A DNA stretch of 64,000 bases, from positions 17,387-81,386 of the forward strand of contig CAJXNY010000025.1 in the NCBI GenBank assembly GCA_913057435.1, given 5' to 3'. This stretch comes from an uncultured Oceanospirillaceae bacterium. GTDB lineage: Bacteria; Pseudomonadota; Gammaproteobacteria; Pseudomonadales; Balneatricaceae. This document shows, in pieces, positions 19,888 through 29,806 of the stretch (positions are counted from its first letter, which is position 1; each line of letters begins with the position of its first letter). The notes beneath the pieces were generated by a model. It saw nothing but the letters and a program-made list of their open reading frames with translations, was not told the DNA's origin and searched no databases. The translations under genes were made by a program, and so were the position numbers.

Positions 19888-20313
19888 CTATTCCGTTACC
19901 AGACCAACGCTCGGTGCGCCGGCCCCCTGCAGCACAACCATCAGCTGCACCACACTGTTATAGTCAACGCCCTTATCACCCCGCACCAACAACATCTTAC
20001 GTGGGTTACTGGCGAGTACTTTACGGACACGCTCAGCCACCTCGACACCCGCAATTGCTGTGCGAGCGTCACCACCAATATCGATATAGTACTGACCCTC
20101 TTTATCGACAGTGATGATCACCGGCTCTTCATCTTTACTATCAACGGGCTCGGCTGCCGCTTGTGGCAGATCCACATTGACGCCCTGAGTAAGCATGGGC
20201 GCGGTTACCATGAAAATAACCAGCAGCACCATCATCACATCAATATACGGCACCACGTTGATCTCTGCGTTGAGCTTACGCTCTTTACGCTTGCGTCTGA
20301 TCATTTGTGCCAC
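19888..20313 (-). CDS. tolR: Tol-Pal protein TolR
   Basis: TolR is an ExbD-family inner-membrane protein that forms the proton channel with TolQ. The 141-residue product has a basic N terminus, the single membrane helix with the essential Asp (VVPYIDVMMVLLVIFMVTAP), and a periplasmic domain (VNVDLPQA, KMLLVRGDKGVDYNSVVQLM). It starts 3 bases after the tolQ stop and ends 7 bases before tolA. Confidence 0.97.
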   Translation of the reverse strand: MAQMIRRKRKERKLNAEINVVPYIDVMMVLLVIFMVTAPMLTQGVNVDLPQAAAEPVDSKDEEPVIITVDKEGQYYIDIGGDARTAIAGVEVAERVRKVLASNPRKMLLVRGDKGVDYNSVVQLMVVLQGAGAPSVGLVTE

Positions 20314-20316
20314 TAC

Positions 20317-20997
20317 TCAGCCCGCCGCATGCACACGACGGTGCAGGATAGAGGAAAATTCATCGGCGAATGTTTCATAGTTCGACATCATCCATTCGGT
20401 CCGGGCAGAGTATCGGTTGTAGGCAATCACCGCTGGAATGGCGGCGAACAGGCCGATGGCCGTTGCTACCAGCGCTTCAGATATCCCTGGTGCAACAGAA
20501 GCAAGCGTTGCCTGGTGGACATTTGCCAAGCCACGGAATGAGTTCATAATCCCCCAAACCGTACCGAACAGGCCGATATAAGGACTGGTAGAACCAACAG
20601 TCGCCAGAAATGGCAGATGCTGCTCAAGCTTTTCCTCTTCACGGGCCAGTGCAACGCGCATACTGCGCTGCACCCCATCCATGACCGCATCCGGATCAAC
20701 ACCTGGCTGCTGATTAAGTCGGGTAAATTCTTTAATACCGGCGCGAAAAATATTCTCTGCACCTGATTCGGAATTGGGTGACTGACTGATATCACGGAAC
20801 AGCTGCCCCAGATCAACCCCTGACCAGAACAGTTCTTCGAAGTCAGTAAGGGCACGACGTGCTTTGCGCAAAACTGCCTGGCGTTGAAAAATCATCACCC
20901 ACGAAGTGACGGATGCAGCTAACAGAATCAGCATCACAATCTGCACCACAACACTGGCATTGACTACCAGACTCCAGATCGACATTTTTTCGACCAC
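20317..20997 (-). CDS. tolQ: Tol-Pal protein TolQ
   Basis: TolQ is an ExbB/MotA-family stator protein with three membrane helices. The 226-residue product has helix 1 (VVQIVMLILLAASVTSWVMIFQ) and the conserved helices 2-3 (LPFLATVGSTSPYIGLFGTVWGIMNSF, SEALVATAIGLFAAIPAVIAYN). The start is taken as GTG 20997 because AGGAG lies 6 bases upstream; an ATG four codons later is an alternative. It follows ybgC by 9 bases. Confidence 0.97.
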   Translation of the reverse strand: MVEKMSIWSLVVNASVVVQIVMLILLAASVTSWVMIFQRQAVLRKARRALTDFEELFWSGVDLGQLFRDISQSPNSESGAENIFRAGIKEFTRLNQQPGVDPDAVMDGVQRSMRVALAREEEKLEQHLPFLATVGSTSPYIGLFGTVWGIMNSFRGLANVHQATLASVAPGISEALVATAIGLFAAIPAVIAYNRYSARTEWMMSNYETFADEFSSILHRRVHAAG

Positions 20998-21006
20998 AAC
21001 AGTCTC

Positions 21007-21447
21007 CTATACACACTCGGCATCAGCGATACCGACCGGATTATTGATGAAATTATTAAATGCGGTATGAATATCGGATGGAATCCGACAGGGGCGTTTA
21101 TGGCCATAATCTACACAAGCGACCCGCACCTTAGCTGAACATAACAGTACGCCATCAGTGCAGCGAATAGCCCGCTGTTCAAAGGTAAGACTGGTTCTCG
21201 ACAACGCGGTGATTGTTACCTGAATATCAAGTTCGTCATCCAGCTGTGCTGGTTTCGCGTACTGGCATTCAAGGCTGTGCACCACAAACAGAAAACCGGA
21301 GGCTTGCAAATGACGCTGTTCAAAGCCAAGTGAGCGAAGTAATTCGGTTCGGCCACGTTCGAAAAACTTGAGGTAATTGACGTAATAGACAATACCCCCT
21401 ATATCAGTGTCTTCGATATAGCATCTGACCCTGTGTGTAAAACCCAT
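21007..21447 (-). CDS. ybgC: Tol-Pal-associated acyl-CoA thioesterase YbgC
   Basis: YbgC is a hot-dog-fold thioesterase, first gene of the tol-pal operon. The 146-residue product has the 4-hydroxybenzoyl-CoA thioesterase signature YIEDTDIGGIVYYVNYLKFFERGRTE with the catalytic Asp. ATG 21447 gives the family start MGFTHRVRCYIEDTD; the longer frame from 21495 adds 16 residues that do not match. A terminator separates it from the upstream gene, so the tol operon likely starts here. Confidence 0.95.
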   Translation of the reverse strand: MGFTHRVRCYIEDTDIGGIVYYVNYLKFFERGRTELLRSLGFEQRHLQASGFLFVVHSLECQYAKPAQLDDELDIQVTITALSRTSLTFEQRAIRCTDGVLLCSAKVRVACVDYGHKRPCRIPSDIHTAFNNFINNPVGIADAECV

Positions 21448-21509
21448 ACAGCCCGTGCTCCGGCACTTTGCGACGAGCTTCACAATAACAGTCATCCTGA
21501 TTTATACAA

Positions 21510-21532
21510 GAAAAAACCGGCACTTGGCCGGT
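21510..21532 (-). terminator. Terminator between the DksA-like gene and ybgC
   Basis: On the minus strand ACCGGC-CAAGT-GCCGGT is followed directly by TTTTTTC. It lies about 25 bases after the DksA-like stop and separates it from the tol-pal operon. Confidence 0.85.
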
Positions 21533-21556
21533 CTTAAAGGGAATATTGAACGCCGC

Positions 21557-21901
21557 TTACATCACCGCGGCCAGCACTCGACTATCTGCTCTTCGACAAC
21601 GAACACAGCTACAGATTGCCGGATCCGCCATCAGGTGATTCAATTCGATCACCTCTCCACAGGTATCACAGTAGCCATATTCCCCTGATGTAATTCGTGC
21701 TAATGCTGCACGGCACGCTGACATCTGCATCGCCAGATTACCTGCCAGTCCGTCCTTGACCTCTCCTACTTCACAGAACACCGGTTGCATCTGTATCACA
21801 CCGGCCAGCAGCTCCCGCTCTTCCTGCTGCAGCTGTACCAACAGCTCAGTAATCTGCCGCTCAAATGCCAGCAGTTGCGTATGAGTAAGCGCTTCCGACA
21901 T
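21557..21901 (-). CDS. TraR/DksA-family zinc-finger protein
   Basis: The 114-residue product has an N-terminal helical hairpin (about residues 1-70) and a C-terminal four-Cys zinc finger, YGYCDTCGEVIELNHLMADPAICSCVRC, typical of the DksA/TraR family. True DksA is about 150 residues with a DxxDxA coiled-coil tip that acts in the RNA polymerase secondary channel. That tip motif is not evident here, so this is a short relative of unknown target. ATG 21901 has AGAGG 9 bases upstream. It sits between ruvB and the tol operon and ends in its own terminator. Confidence 0.8.
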   Translation of the reverse strand: MSEALTHTQLLAFERQITELLVQLQQEERELLAGVIQMQPVFCEVGEVKDGLAGNLAMQMSACRAALARITSGEYGYCDTCGEVIELNHLMADPAICSCVRCRRADSRVLAAVM

Positions 21902-22008
21902 GGCATACATCCTCTGAATCATGTTTTCAGAGGGGATCTTATGACAACCACCCAAAGTAGGTCTTGACCTCGGTCAGGATGTTCTGATTCACCCCAAATA
22001 TACCAGGG

Positions 22009-23019
22009 TTATATCTTATCAGGCACCTCTATTCCAAAGTGCAGGTAGGCGTGATCGGTTACTACACGACCGCGAGGTGTGCGCATCAGGTAACCCTGCT
22101 GAATCAGGTAGGGCTCCAGCACATCTTCAATGGTATCACGCTCTTCACTGATCGCCGCCGCCAGGCTATCAACACCGACCGGACCACCGCCAAATTTTTC
22201 AATCATCGCCAGTAACATCCGGCGATCCATATGATCGAAGCCACGCTCATCAACATTGAGCATATTTAACGCCAGATCCGCAATTTCGAGGGTGATTTCG
22301 CCATCACCTTTAACTTCAGCGTAATCCCGTGCCCGGCGCAACAGGCGGTTGGCAATACGCGGAGTGCCGCGAGAGCGCTTAGCCACCTCAACCGCCCCCT
22401 CCTCAACGATACGCGTACCTGACAATTGCGCAGAGCGGGCCACAATACTGGCCAGGTCCGTCACATTATAAAATTCAAGCCGTTGCACAATACCGAAGCG
22501 GTCACGCAGTGGCGAGGTCAGCAGGCCGGCTCGCGTTGTTGCGCCCACCAGGGTAAACGGCGGCAGGTCAATTTTAATCGACCGAGCCGCAGGCCCCTCG
22601 CCAATCATAATATCCAGCTGATAATCCTCCATCGCCGGATAGAGTACCTCTTCAACATTAGGGCTCAGACGATGGATTTCATCGATAAACAGCACATCCC
22701 CCTCTTCGAGGTTAGTCAGCAGTGCTGCCAGATCACCTGCCTTCTCTAGCACCGGCCCGGAGGTGGTCTTTATTTCGGAGCCCATCTCATTGGCGATGAT
22801 ATTTGCCAGCGTGGTTTTACCCAGCCCTGGCGGGCCAAAAATCAGGGTGTGATCCAGCGCCTCACTACGCGCTCGGGCAGCATGGATAAAAATTTCCATT
22901 TGCTCGCGCACGGTTGGCTGGCCCACATAATCCACCAGTGTTTTAGGGCGGATTGCTCGATCCTGCACCTCTTCCACCGGCGAGCGCACCGGCGCGATAA
23001 AGCGATCTGTTTCGATCAT
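22009..23019 (-). CDS. ruvB: Holliday junction branch migration ATPase RuvB
   Basis: RuvB is the AAA+ hexameric motor that, with RuvA, drives Holliday junction migration during recombinational repair. The 336-residue product has Walker [13 protein letters not shown], Walker [11 protein letters not shown], sensor 1 [11 protein letters not shown], the arginine finger region SPLRDRFGI, and the C-terminal winged helix ending in [15 protein letters not shown]. It begins 42 bases after ruvA. Confidence 0.98.
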   Translation of the reverse strand: MIETDRFIAPVRSPVEEVQDRAIRPKTLVDYVGQPTVREQMEIFIHAARARSEALDHTLIFGPPGLGKTTLANIIANEMGSEIKTTSGPVLEKAGDLAALLTNLEEGDVLFIDEIHRLSPNVEEVLYPAMEDYQLDIMIGEGPAARSIKIDLPPFTLVGATTRAGLLTSPLRDRFGIVQRLEFYNVTDLASIVARSAQLSGTRIVEEGAVEVAKRSRGTPRIANRLLRRARDYAEVKGDGEITLEIADLALNMLNVDERGFDHMDRRMLLAMIEKFGGGPVGVDSLAAAISEERDTIEDVLEPYLIQQGYLMRTPRGRVVTDHAYLHFGIEVPDKI

Positions 23020-23061
23020 TTGATAACGTTACCTGAACCCTGAGCGTAAAAAGAAAGCAGC

Positions 23062-23691
23062 TTACCCGACCATCGACTTAAGCGCATGGCGGATTAACTC
23101 CTCACTTGGCGCGCCGGTAGCCAGCGATTTTTCTGCCGCTGCAACCGCCTTCGTTGCCTGAACCGGCTTGTAACCCAATGCCAGCAATGCACTTTCAGCC
23201 TCAGCTACCGCCTGCTCATTGACTGCCTGTTCCATTTCCAGCGGCATGCCACCGTCCAGTACAAATTCAGCCGGGTCGGCCAGCATGATGTCTTTGACTT
23301 TATCTTTCATCTCGACAATCAGCCGTTCAGCGGTTTTCTTACCCACGCCAGGCACTTTAACCAGCGCCGTGGCATCACCCTCATGCACCGAGCGGACAAA
23401 AGCTTCAGGGTTAATGCCCGACAGAATCGACAGCGCCATTTTCGGCCCTACCCCATTCACCTTGATCAAAGCACGGAATAGCGTGCGCTCTTCCCGATCG
23501 ATGAAGCCATACAGCAGCTGAGCATCCTCCCGTACCACAAAGTGAATATGCAGTGACAGCCGGGTACCGGCCTGAGGCAGCTTATAGAAGGTATTCATTG
23601 AGGCTTCGACTTCATAGCCAACGCCGTTCACATCCAGCAGTAACTGGGGGGGCTGCTTTTCCAGCAACTCACCGGTTAAACGTCCTATCAC
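23062..23691 (-). CDS. ruvA: Holliday junction branch migration protein RuvA
   Basis: RuvA is the tetrameric DNA-binding partner of RuvB. The 209-residue product has the N-terminal OB fold (MIGRLTGELLEKQPPQLLLDVNGVGYEV), two helix-hairpin-helix motifs (LIKVNGVGPKMALSILSG, LVKVPGVGKKTAERLIVEM) and the C-terminal RuvB-contact domain (SALLALGYKPVQA). It starts with GTG at 23691, which overlaps the stop of the upstream membrane-protein gene by 4 bases (GTGA), so the two are probably translationally coupled. Confidence 0.97.
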   Translation of the reverse strand: MIGRLTGELLEKQPPQLLLDVNGVGYEVEASMNTFYKLPQAGTRLSLHIHFVVREDAQLLYGFIDREERTLFRALIKVNGVGPKMALSILSGINPEAFVRSVHEGDATALVKVPGVGKKTAERLIVEMKDKVKDIMLADPAEFVLDGGMPLEMEQAVNEQAVAEAESALLALGYKPVQATKAVAAAEKSLATGAPSEELIRHALKSMVG

Positions 23692-24359
23692 GAGGGGTCG
23701 TTCTCCTGATCTTTTTTCGGGTGCGGCTCCAGGCGATGGCCCGCCACCACAAATTCGGGCAGGCGCAGGTTGCCAAAAATAGCCGCCATACGCAGAATAA
23801 AAATAAACAGCATGGTTCCCAGCGCCAGATTGCGCGGGTCAACATAGCCATGCAAGCTGACATAGAGCAGCGAGCCCAGCAACGCACAAGTCACATACAA
23901 TTCGCCATCACGTTGCAGCATCAGCGGCACCTGGCGGGTGATAATGTCGCGGATCATGCCGCCGGCACAACCCGTCATTACCCCCATCATCACCACGATG
24001 ACGGGCGGCATGTTATAAAACATTGCTTTCTGTGCGCCCATAATGGCAAACAACGCCAGCCCCATGCCATCCAGCACCAGTAAAATCCGTCGCGGATAGC
24101 GCCAGTAACGGCACAGAATAAATGCGGTAATGGCCGACAAAATCGCCGTCCACAGATAACTTGTATCGCGCACCCAGCCGATGGGATGGGCATCCATCAC
24201 AATATCACGCAGCGTACCGCCGCCGAGCGCTGTCACGATCCCAACGACAACCACCCCCAGAATATCCAGCCGCTTACCCTGGGCGGCCAGCGCCCCCGTA
24301 ATGGAAAACACCGCCGTACCCACCAGTTCGGCGATATAAATAAACTCGCTGTAAACCAT
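23688..24359 (-). CDS. TRIC/UPF0126-family membrane channel (YadS/YicG-like) inside the ruv operon
   Basis: The 223-residue membrane protein has about seven helices and the two internal repeats of the UPF0126/TRIC family, each with a Gly-rich kinked helix: VVVGIVTALGGGTLRDIVMD and GVMTGCAGGMIRDIITRQ. Prokaryotic members form trimeric cation channels, and E. coli YicG and YadS were linked to glycine uptake. ATG 24359 has GGAGAG upstream. It starts 11 bases after ruvC and its stop overlaps the ruvA start (GTGA), so it is embedded in the ruvC-ruvA-ruvB operon. Confidence 0.85.
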   Translation of the reverse strand: MVYSEFIYIAELVGTAVFSITGALAAQGKRLDILGVVVVGIVTALGGGTLRDIVMDAHPIGWVRDTSYLWTAILSAITAFILCRYWRYPRRILLVLDGMGLALFAIMGAQKAMFYNMPPVIVVMMGVMTGCAGGMIRDIITRQVPLMLQRDGELYVTCALLGSLLYVSLHGYVDPRNLALGTMLFIFILRMAAIFGNLRLPEFVVAGHRLEPHPKKDQENDPS

Positions 24360-24370
24360 ACATCTCTCCG

Positions 24371-24895
24371 TTACAGTCGCCAACGCCCGCTACTGGTACG
24401 AGCTTTACGCGCACCCGCCACCTTTATTAGCCCTCCGCGGGTGTGAGCATGACAAAGTGCAATCGCCAGCGCATCGGCCGCATCGGCCTGAGGCAAACCT
24501 GGCAGCTTGAGGATGGTCATCACCATATGCTGCACCTGACTTTTATCTGCACCGCCATTACCCACTACCGCCTGCTTCACTTTACGGGCAGCATACTCAT
24601 GTACCGGCAGATCATGGTTCGCGCCAACAACAACAGCCACCCCACGGGCCTGACCAAGCTTGAGCGCCGAATCAGCATTCTTGGCCATAAAAACCTGCTC
24701 AATCGCCATTTCCTGCGGACAGTAACGTTCGATAATCTCATCAACTCCGGCATAGACCTGCTTCAGCCGCTCAGGCAGTGCGTCGCCTTTAATGCGTATA
24801 CAACCACTGGTCACATACTCATTGCGCCCACCCACACTGTTGATAATCCCGAACCCGGTAATGCGTGAACCTGGGTCTATTCCTAAAATCAGCAT
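24371..24895 (-). CDS. ruvC: Crossover junction endodeoxyribonuclease RuvC
   Basis: RuvC resolves Holliday junctions. The 174-residue RNase H-like nuclease starts [18 protein letters not shown] with the catalytic Asp7, has [23 protein letters not shown] (catalytic Glu), and [12 protein letters not shown] with the final acidic pair. The ATG at 24895 gives the normal length; upstream in-frame sequence does not resemble RuvC. It is the first gene after the yebC terminator. Confidence 0.97.
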   Translation of the reverse strand: MLILGIDPGSRITGFGIINSVGGRNEYVTSGCIRIKGDALPERLKQVYAGVDEIIERYCPQEMAIEQVFMAKNADSALKLGQARGVAVVVGANHDLPVHEYAARKVKQAVVGNGGADKSQVQHMVMTILKLPGLPQADAADALAIALCHAHTRGGLIKVAGARKARTSSGRWRL

Positions 24896-24974
24896 TGGCC
24901 TGATCAACTTCCTGTATATATAAACAGTATTTATGCGCGATTCTAGCAGCCTTGAGGCCCACGCTGCAAAAACA

Positions 24975-25003
24975 AAAAAGCCGAGGACAGGCCTCGGCTT
25001 TTT
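24975..25003 (-). terminator. Terminator after yebC
   Basis: A perfect 12-base stem (AAAAAGCCGAGG / CCTCGGCTTTTT) with a 5-base loop starts 16 bases after the yebC stop. It separates yebC from the ruvC leader. Confidence 0.88.
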
Positions 25004-25019
25004 AAACGACAGGGAAAGC

Positions 25020-25760
25020 TTAGTCTTCCATCGATTCTGCCGGGATGTCTGCGTTGTGATACACCTCCTGGACGTCATCCAGGTCTTCCAGCGCATCAAT
25101 CAGCTTCATCACCTTACGGCCGGTTTCAACATCAAGTTCAACCGTGGTAGAAGGGATCATCGACACTTCGGCATGGACGGGCTCAAAACCCGCATCCAGT
25201 AACCCCTGCTTTACATCCATGAATTCCTGCTGAGTGGTAAACACATCCACCGAGCCATCATCATTGGTGACGATATCCTCCGCCCCAGCTTCCAGGGCAG
25301 CCTCCATCAACGCATCTTCATCGACGCCTTCTTCGTAAGAGATCTGGCCTTTTTTATCGAAAAGATACGCCACAGAACCGCTGGTTCCCAGGTTACCACC
25401 AAACTTGTTAAAACCTGAGCGCACCGCAGCGACAGTACGATTGACGTTATCGGTCATAGTTTCTACCAAAACCGCAACGCCATTCGAGCCATACCCTTCG
25501 TAGGTCAGCTCATCGTAATTATCACCTTCGCCACCCCCGGCACCGCGCGCAATCGCTTTGTCGATGGTGTCTCTTTTCATGTTGGCACCCAGCGCCTTAT
25601 CAACCGCTGCGCGCAGGCGCGGGTTGTCGTCCGGGTTACCACCACCTTCTTTTGCTGCAACCACCAGCTCGCGGATTACCTTGGTAAAGATTTTTCCGCG
25701 TTTGGCATCCTGTGCCGCCTTGCGGTGTTTAATGTTGGCCCACTTGGAATGACCTGCCAT
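25020..25760 (-). CDS. yebC: YebC/PmpR-family transcriptional/translational regulator
   Basis: The 246-residue product is a YebC-family protein: [60 protein letters not shown] and [18 protein letters not shown] are diagnostic. Members have been described as DNA-binding regulators (PmpR) and as factors that relieve ribosome stalling at proline runs. The acidic C terminus is usual. It lies between aspS and ruvC, the conserved gammaproteobacterial position. Confidence 0.96.
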   Translation of the reverse strand: MAGHSKWANIKHRKAAQDAKRGKIFTKVIRELVVAAKEGGGNPDDNPRLRAAVDKALGANMKRDTIDKAIARGAGGGEGDNYDELTYEGYGSNGVAVLVETMTDNVNRTVAAVRSGFNKFGGNLGTSGSVAYLFDKKGQISYEEGVDEDALMEAALEAGAEDIVTNDDGSVDVFTTQQEFMDVKQGLLDAGFEPVHAEVSMIPSTTVELDVETGRKVMKLIDALEDLDDVQEVYHNADIPAESMED

Positions 25761-25817
25761 CTATATCACCTCAATTCCAGTGACGGCAGCCGAAAAGGCC
25801 ACCGTCCGGTTGCATTC

Positions 25818-27599
25818 TTAGCTTGCTGTTTCAGCTGTTTCTTTCTTACGCAAACGGATGTTCAGTTCACGCAGCTGTGCTGCACTCACCTGCCCCGGCG
25901 CTTCTGTCAACGGACAGGATGCACTCTGCGTTTTCGGGAAAGCAATAACTTCACGGATAGAGTCAGTACCGGTCATCAGCATGATCAGACGATCCAGACC
26001 AAACGCCAGGCCACCGTGTGGAGGCGCACCGTATTTCAGGGCCTGCAGCAGGAAGCCAAATTTATCTTCAGCTTCTTCGTCGGAGATACCCAGCGTTTCC
26101 AGTACGGTTGCCTGCATCTGCTGGTCATGGATACGGATAGAACCACCCCCCAGCTCACAACCGTTCAGTACCATATCGTAGGCACGGGACAGCGCAGTCA
26201 GCGGGCTCGCTTTCAGCTCTTCAGGCGAGCAGCTTGGCGCAGTGAACGGGTGATGCAGCGCAGTCAGGCCACCATCAGATGTTTCTTCGAACATTGGGAA
26301 GTCAACCACCCACAGCGGTGCCCATTCACACTGCGCCATGTCCAGATCTTCACCCACTTTGATACGCAGTGCGCCCAGTGCTTCAGAAACGACTTTCTCT
26401 TTATCAGCGCCGAAGAATACGATATCGCCGCTCTGTGCACCCAGACGCTCCATGATAGCCATGGTGACATCTTCGCCCAGGAACTTGATGATTGGCGACT
26501 GCAGGCCTTCAACGCCTTTCTCAATCTCGTTGACCTTGATCCACGCCAGGCCTTTAGCACCGTAGATGCTAACAAACTTGGTGTATTCGTCGATGTTCTT
26601 ACGGGTCAGCTTAGCGCCGCCCGGTACTTTCAGTGCTGCCACACGACCTTTAGGGTCTTTGGCAGGACCAGCAAACACCTTGAACTCGATCTCAGCCATC
26701 AGATCAGCAACGTCAACCAGTTCCATCGGAAAGCGCAGGTCCGGTTTATCAGAGCCGTATTTCTGCATCGCTTCGGAGAATGGCATGCGTGGGAAATCAC
26801 CCAGATCAACGCCTTTTAATTCCAGGAACAGCTTGCGTATCATGGTTTCAGTCATACCCATGATACCTTCCTCATCCATGAAGGATGTCTCGATATCAAT
26901 CTGAGTAAATTCTGGCTGACGATCAGCACGCAGATCTTCATCGCGGAAACAACGGGCGATCTGGTAGTAGCGGTCGAAGCCGGACACCATCAACAGCTGT
27001 TTGAACAGCTGTGGTGACTGTGGCAGCGCGAAGAACTGACCTTCGTGAACGCGGCTTGGTACCAGGTAATCACGGGCACCTTCAGGCGTCGCACGGTTCA
27101 GGATTGGTGTTTCGATATCCAGGAAGCCGTGGTCATCCAGGTAGCTACGGATTTCATTGGTCACCTTGGAGCGGAAACGCAGTTTTTCCTGCATTTCAGG
27201 GCGACGCAGATCAATGTAGCGGTGACGCAGACGTACGTCTTCGCCCACCTGCTGATGTTCATCCAGCTGGAATGGAGGGGTTTCTGATTTATTCAGAATC
27301 ACCAGCTCTTTGCCCAGCACTTCGATCTCACCTGTTGGCATCTCAGCGTTGATCGTCCCTTCAGGACGGTCACGCACCAGGCCTTTGATCTCGATTACGT
27401 ACTCATTACGTACGCTATCAGCCAGCGCGAAACTTTCTTCACGATCAGGATCAAATACCACCTGAGTGATACCTTCACGGTCACGTACGTCCAGGAAGAT
27501 AACACCACCGTGGTCACGGCGACGGTGTACCCAACCGTTCAGGACAATCTCTTCACCGATATGTTCTTTTCTCAGGTCGCCGCAATAATGGCTGCGCAT
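25818..27599 (-). CDS. aspS: Aspartyl-tRNA synthetase
   Basis: The 593-residue class II synthetase charges tRNA-Asp. It has the N-terminal OB anticodon-binding fold ([29 protein letters not shown]), class II motif 2 ([27 protein letters not shown]), the bacterial insertion (GAD) domain in the middle, and motif 3 ([13 protein letters not shown]). ATG 27599 gives the standard start; the longer frame from 27653 does not match. It is followed 57 bases later by yebC. Confidence 0.98.
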   Translation of the reverse strand: MRSHYCGDLRKEHIGEEIVLNGWVHRRRDHGGVIFLDVRDREGITQVVFDPDREESFALADSVRNEYVIEIKGLVRDRPEGTINAEMPTGEIEVLGKELVILNKSETPPFQLDEHQQVGEDVRLRHRYIDLRRPEMQEKLRFRSKVTNEIRSYLDDHGFLDIETPILNRATPEGARDYLVPSRVHEGQFFALPQSPQLFKQLLMVSGFDRYYQIARCFRDEDLRADRQPEFTQIDIETSFMDEEGIMGMTETMIRKLFLELKGVDLGDFPRMPFSEAMQKYGSDKPDLRFPMELVDVADLMAEIEFKVFAGPAKDPKGRVAALKVPGGAKLTRKNIDEYTKFVSIYGAKGLAWIKVNEIEKGVEGLQSPIIKFLGEDVTMAIMERLGAQSGDIVFFGADKEKVVSEALGALRIKVGEDLDMAQCEWAPLWVVDFPMFEETSDGGLTALHHPFTAPSCSPEELKASPLTALSRAYDMVLNGCELGGGSIRIHDQQMQATVLETLGISDEEAEDKFGFLLQALKYGAPPHGGLAFGLDRLIMLMTGTDSIREVIAFPKTQSASCPLTEAPGQVSAAQLRELNIRLRKKETAETAS

Positions 27600-27710
27600 A
27601 GTTCTAAATTCCCGTTGCTCACAGGACCCGCCGATCAACGGGTCGCTAATCAATATTCAAAAAGTCGTTGGGCTTACGCCATGGGTGTTGCTGCTATGTA
27701 GCCTGGCCTG

Positions 27711-27944
27711 TTATCCGCCAGTACTGGAGCCACCCGATTCACCAGCCAGATTTTTCTTCTGACCGGTTTTAAAGTCTGTTTCATACCAGCCACCACCCGA
27801 CAGTCGAAACCCCGGGGCAGAGACCTGTTTGGTCACATCTTCTGCATTGCAGGCCTTACAGGCAGGTGCAGGCGCATCACTGCGCATCACCAGCTTTTCA
27901 AACGTATGGCCGCAGCTGTTGCACTGAAAATCAAAAATAGGCAT
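27711..27944 (-). CDS. FmdB-family zinc-ribbon protein
   Basis: The 77-residue product begins MPIFDFQCNSCGHTFEKL and has a second pair CKACNA near residue 29, the CxxC...CxxC ribbon of the FmdB putative regulatory family. It ends in a flexible Gly/Ser tail. A small FmdB protein upstream of aspS is common in Pseudomonas relatives, but its role is unknown. Confidence 0.88.
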   Translation of the reverse strand: MPIFDFQCNSCGHTFEKLVMRSDAPAPACKACNAEDVTKQVSAPGFRLSGGGWYETDFKTGQKKNLAGESGGSSTGG

Positions 27945-28091
27945 GGACTACCGGTTCCTGAATACTACGATACACGCTGTCACAGACAGAAAGCGGCGAA
28001 TTATAACTGATTTCACACCAACTGACAGGTGTCAGCCATCACAGGACACGGGGCTACGCCCTGTGATGGGCAGAAGAAAGGGGTTACCGGC

Positions 28092-28535
28092 TTATTCTGG
28101 AACAAATTCGATTTCAGCATCCATCAGAAACGCCAGCTTATGGCGCAGATCATGAATCGCACTATCACTATACGGCAGCGCAGGCAGCACCCCCCAGACA
28201 GGCCCAGGCCAGGCCGGGTCAGACTCAAAGCGCACCACATGATGCAAATGCAGCTGCGGCACCATATTGCCCAGCGTTGCTACATTCATCTTGCGCGCAG
28301 CAAAGATATCGGCCAGATTTTCAGCCAGAAATACTGACTCATGCATCAGCTGACGCTGATCGCTTTCCGACAGGTGATAAAGCTCGCTAACCTCAGCCCG
28401 CCGCGGTACCAGAATAAACCACGGATAGTTACTGTCATTGGCCAATAACAGGCTACACAGTGGAAAGTTCCCCAATACAACACAGTCGGCTGCTAATTGA
28501 GGATGCAGCTCATATTCCAGTTCTAACTCATCCAT
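28092..28535 (-). CDS. HIT-family nucleotide-binding protein
   Basis: The 147-residue product resembles the histidine-triad superfamily: YPWFILVPRRAEVSELYHLSESDQ near residues 38-60 and the active-site stretch NMVPQLHLHHVVRFESDPAWPGPVWG near 90-115. The triad reads HLHH rather than the canonical HxHxH. I believe the HIT proteins with the DPAWPGPVWG tail often do this. Substrates are likely nucleotide phosphoramidates or dinucleotides. ATG 28535 has AGGAG 9 bases upstream. Confidence 0.88.
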   Translation of the reverse strand: MDELELEYELHPQLAADCVVLGNFPLCSLLLANDSNYPWFILVPRRAEVSELYHLSESDQRQLMHESVFLAENLADIFAARKMNVATLGNMVPQLHLHHVVRFESDPAWPGPVWGVLPALPYSDSAIHDLRHKLAFLMDAEIEFVPE

Positions 28536-28665
28536 AGGTATGCACTCCTGGCAGGTTAACCCTCAGCAATCGGTGATCAAAAATACCTGACACGGATACT
28601 GGGTAATCAATACAGATCAGGTTACCATCGATCTTTCTATTTCATGACACTATTTATATAAGACT

Positions 28666-29796
28666 ATGCTGTCGCTAAAGATTCACCACCAGATAAACGA
28701 AATAAATCAGGCCGACTGGAATCGACTGTGCGGCACAGACTATCCCTTTCTGCGTTACGAGTTTTTGCAGGCATTGGAAACCACCGGCTGTGTCGGGCCC
28801 GAGCAGGGCTGGCAACCACTGCACCTGACCGTCGAACAGGCCGGAGAGATTGTTGCTGTCATGCCGCTGTACATGAAACGCCACTCCTGGGGCGAATATG
28901 TCTTCGACTGGGCCTGGGCGGATGCTTATCAGCAGCATGGAATAGACTACTACCCAAAACTGGTCACCTCCATCCCGTTTACACCCGCACAAGGCCCTCG
29001 GTTAGGCCATAGCATAGATCTGAGTATACTAATCCCGGTGATAACCCAGGGTATAAAAGAGCTCTGCGAAACCACGGGTGCCTCCGGCTGGCATACCCTG
29101 TTCCCAGGTCATGAACTTAAAGACGCCTTCACAGATCAACAGCTACTATCCCGGCTGGGAAGTCAGTATCACTGGTTTAACCACAATTTCAGCAGCTTTG
29201 ATGATTTTCTCGCAACCTTTAACTCACGCAAACGTAAAAACCTGCGCAAAGAGCGTACCAAAGTACAGCAACAGGGCGTGCAGCTGACGACTCTCAGCGG
29301 CCATGAGATTACTGATTGCGAGCTACAGCACTTCTACCGTTTTTATCAGCTTACCTACCTGAAGCGAGGCCGCCAGGGCTATCTGACACCGGAATTTTTC
29401 CAGCAGCTAAGAGATCAAATGCCGGAACAACTGGTTATGGTCATGGCCAGTGTTGATCAGCGCCCCGTGGCTGCTGCCCTGTCATTACGCTCCAGCGATA
29501 CGTTATATGGCCGCTACTGGGGATGCCTGGAAGAATACGATAGTCTGCATTTCGAAACCTGTTATTACCAGGGGATCGAATACTGCATCAGAGAAGGTTT
29601 AACACGGTTTGACCCTGGCGCTCAGGGAGAGCATAAAATCCAGCGCGGCTTCCAGCCGGTGGAAACCTGGTCCTGCCACTGGATTAAAGATGCTGGATTT
29701 CGCCCGGCTGTCGCCCGCTTTCTTAACGAAGAGGAGCAGGCAATGCGGGCGCAAATCAAAGAGCTGACCGGCTGGCTGCCATTCAGGCAGGACTGA
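28666..29796 (+). CDS. FemAB-like / GNAT-fold protein (DUF482, COG3146 type)
   Basis: The 376-residue product matches the proteobacterial FemAB-like (DUF482) family: NPFLRYEFLQALE-like opening (YPFLRYEFLQALETTGCVG), PLYMKRHSWGEYVFDWAWADAY, FNSRKRKNLRKERTKVQQQG, GRYWGCLEEYDSLHFETCYYQGIEYCI and FDPGAQGEHKIQRGFQPV. The fold is that of GNAT acyltransferases that move amino acids or acyl groups; the substrate is unknown. It is convergent with the next gene (10-base gap). Confidence 0.83.
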   Translation: MLSLKIHHQINEINQADWNRLCGTDYPFLRYEFLQALETTGCVGPEQGWQPLHLTVEQAGEIVAVMPLYMKRHSWGEYVFDWAWADAYQQHGIDYYPKLVTSIPFTPAQGPRLGHSIDLSILIPVITQGIKELCETTGASGWHTLFPGHELKDAFTDQQLLSRLGSQYHWFNHNFSSFDDFLATFNSRKRKNLRKERTKVQQQGVQLTTLSGHEITDCELQHFYRFYQLTYLKRGRQGYLTPEFFQQLRDQMPEQLVMVMASVDQRPVAAALSLRSSDTLYGRYWGCLEEYDSLHFETCYYQGIEYCIREGLTRFDPGAQGEHKIQRGFQPVETWSCHWIKDAGFRPAVARFLNEEEQAMRAQIKELTGWLPFRQD

Positions 29797-29806
29797 GCCG
29801 TCCTGT

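Noticed and set aside
28037..28068. Hairpin CATCACAGG / CCTGTGATG between the HIT and FmdB genes
   Set aside because: Has no T run on either strand, so I do not call it a terminator.
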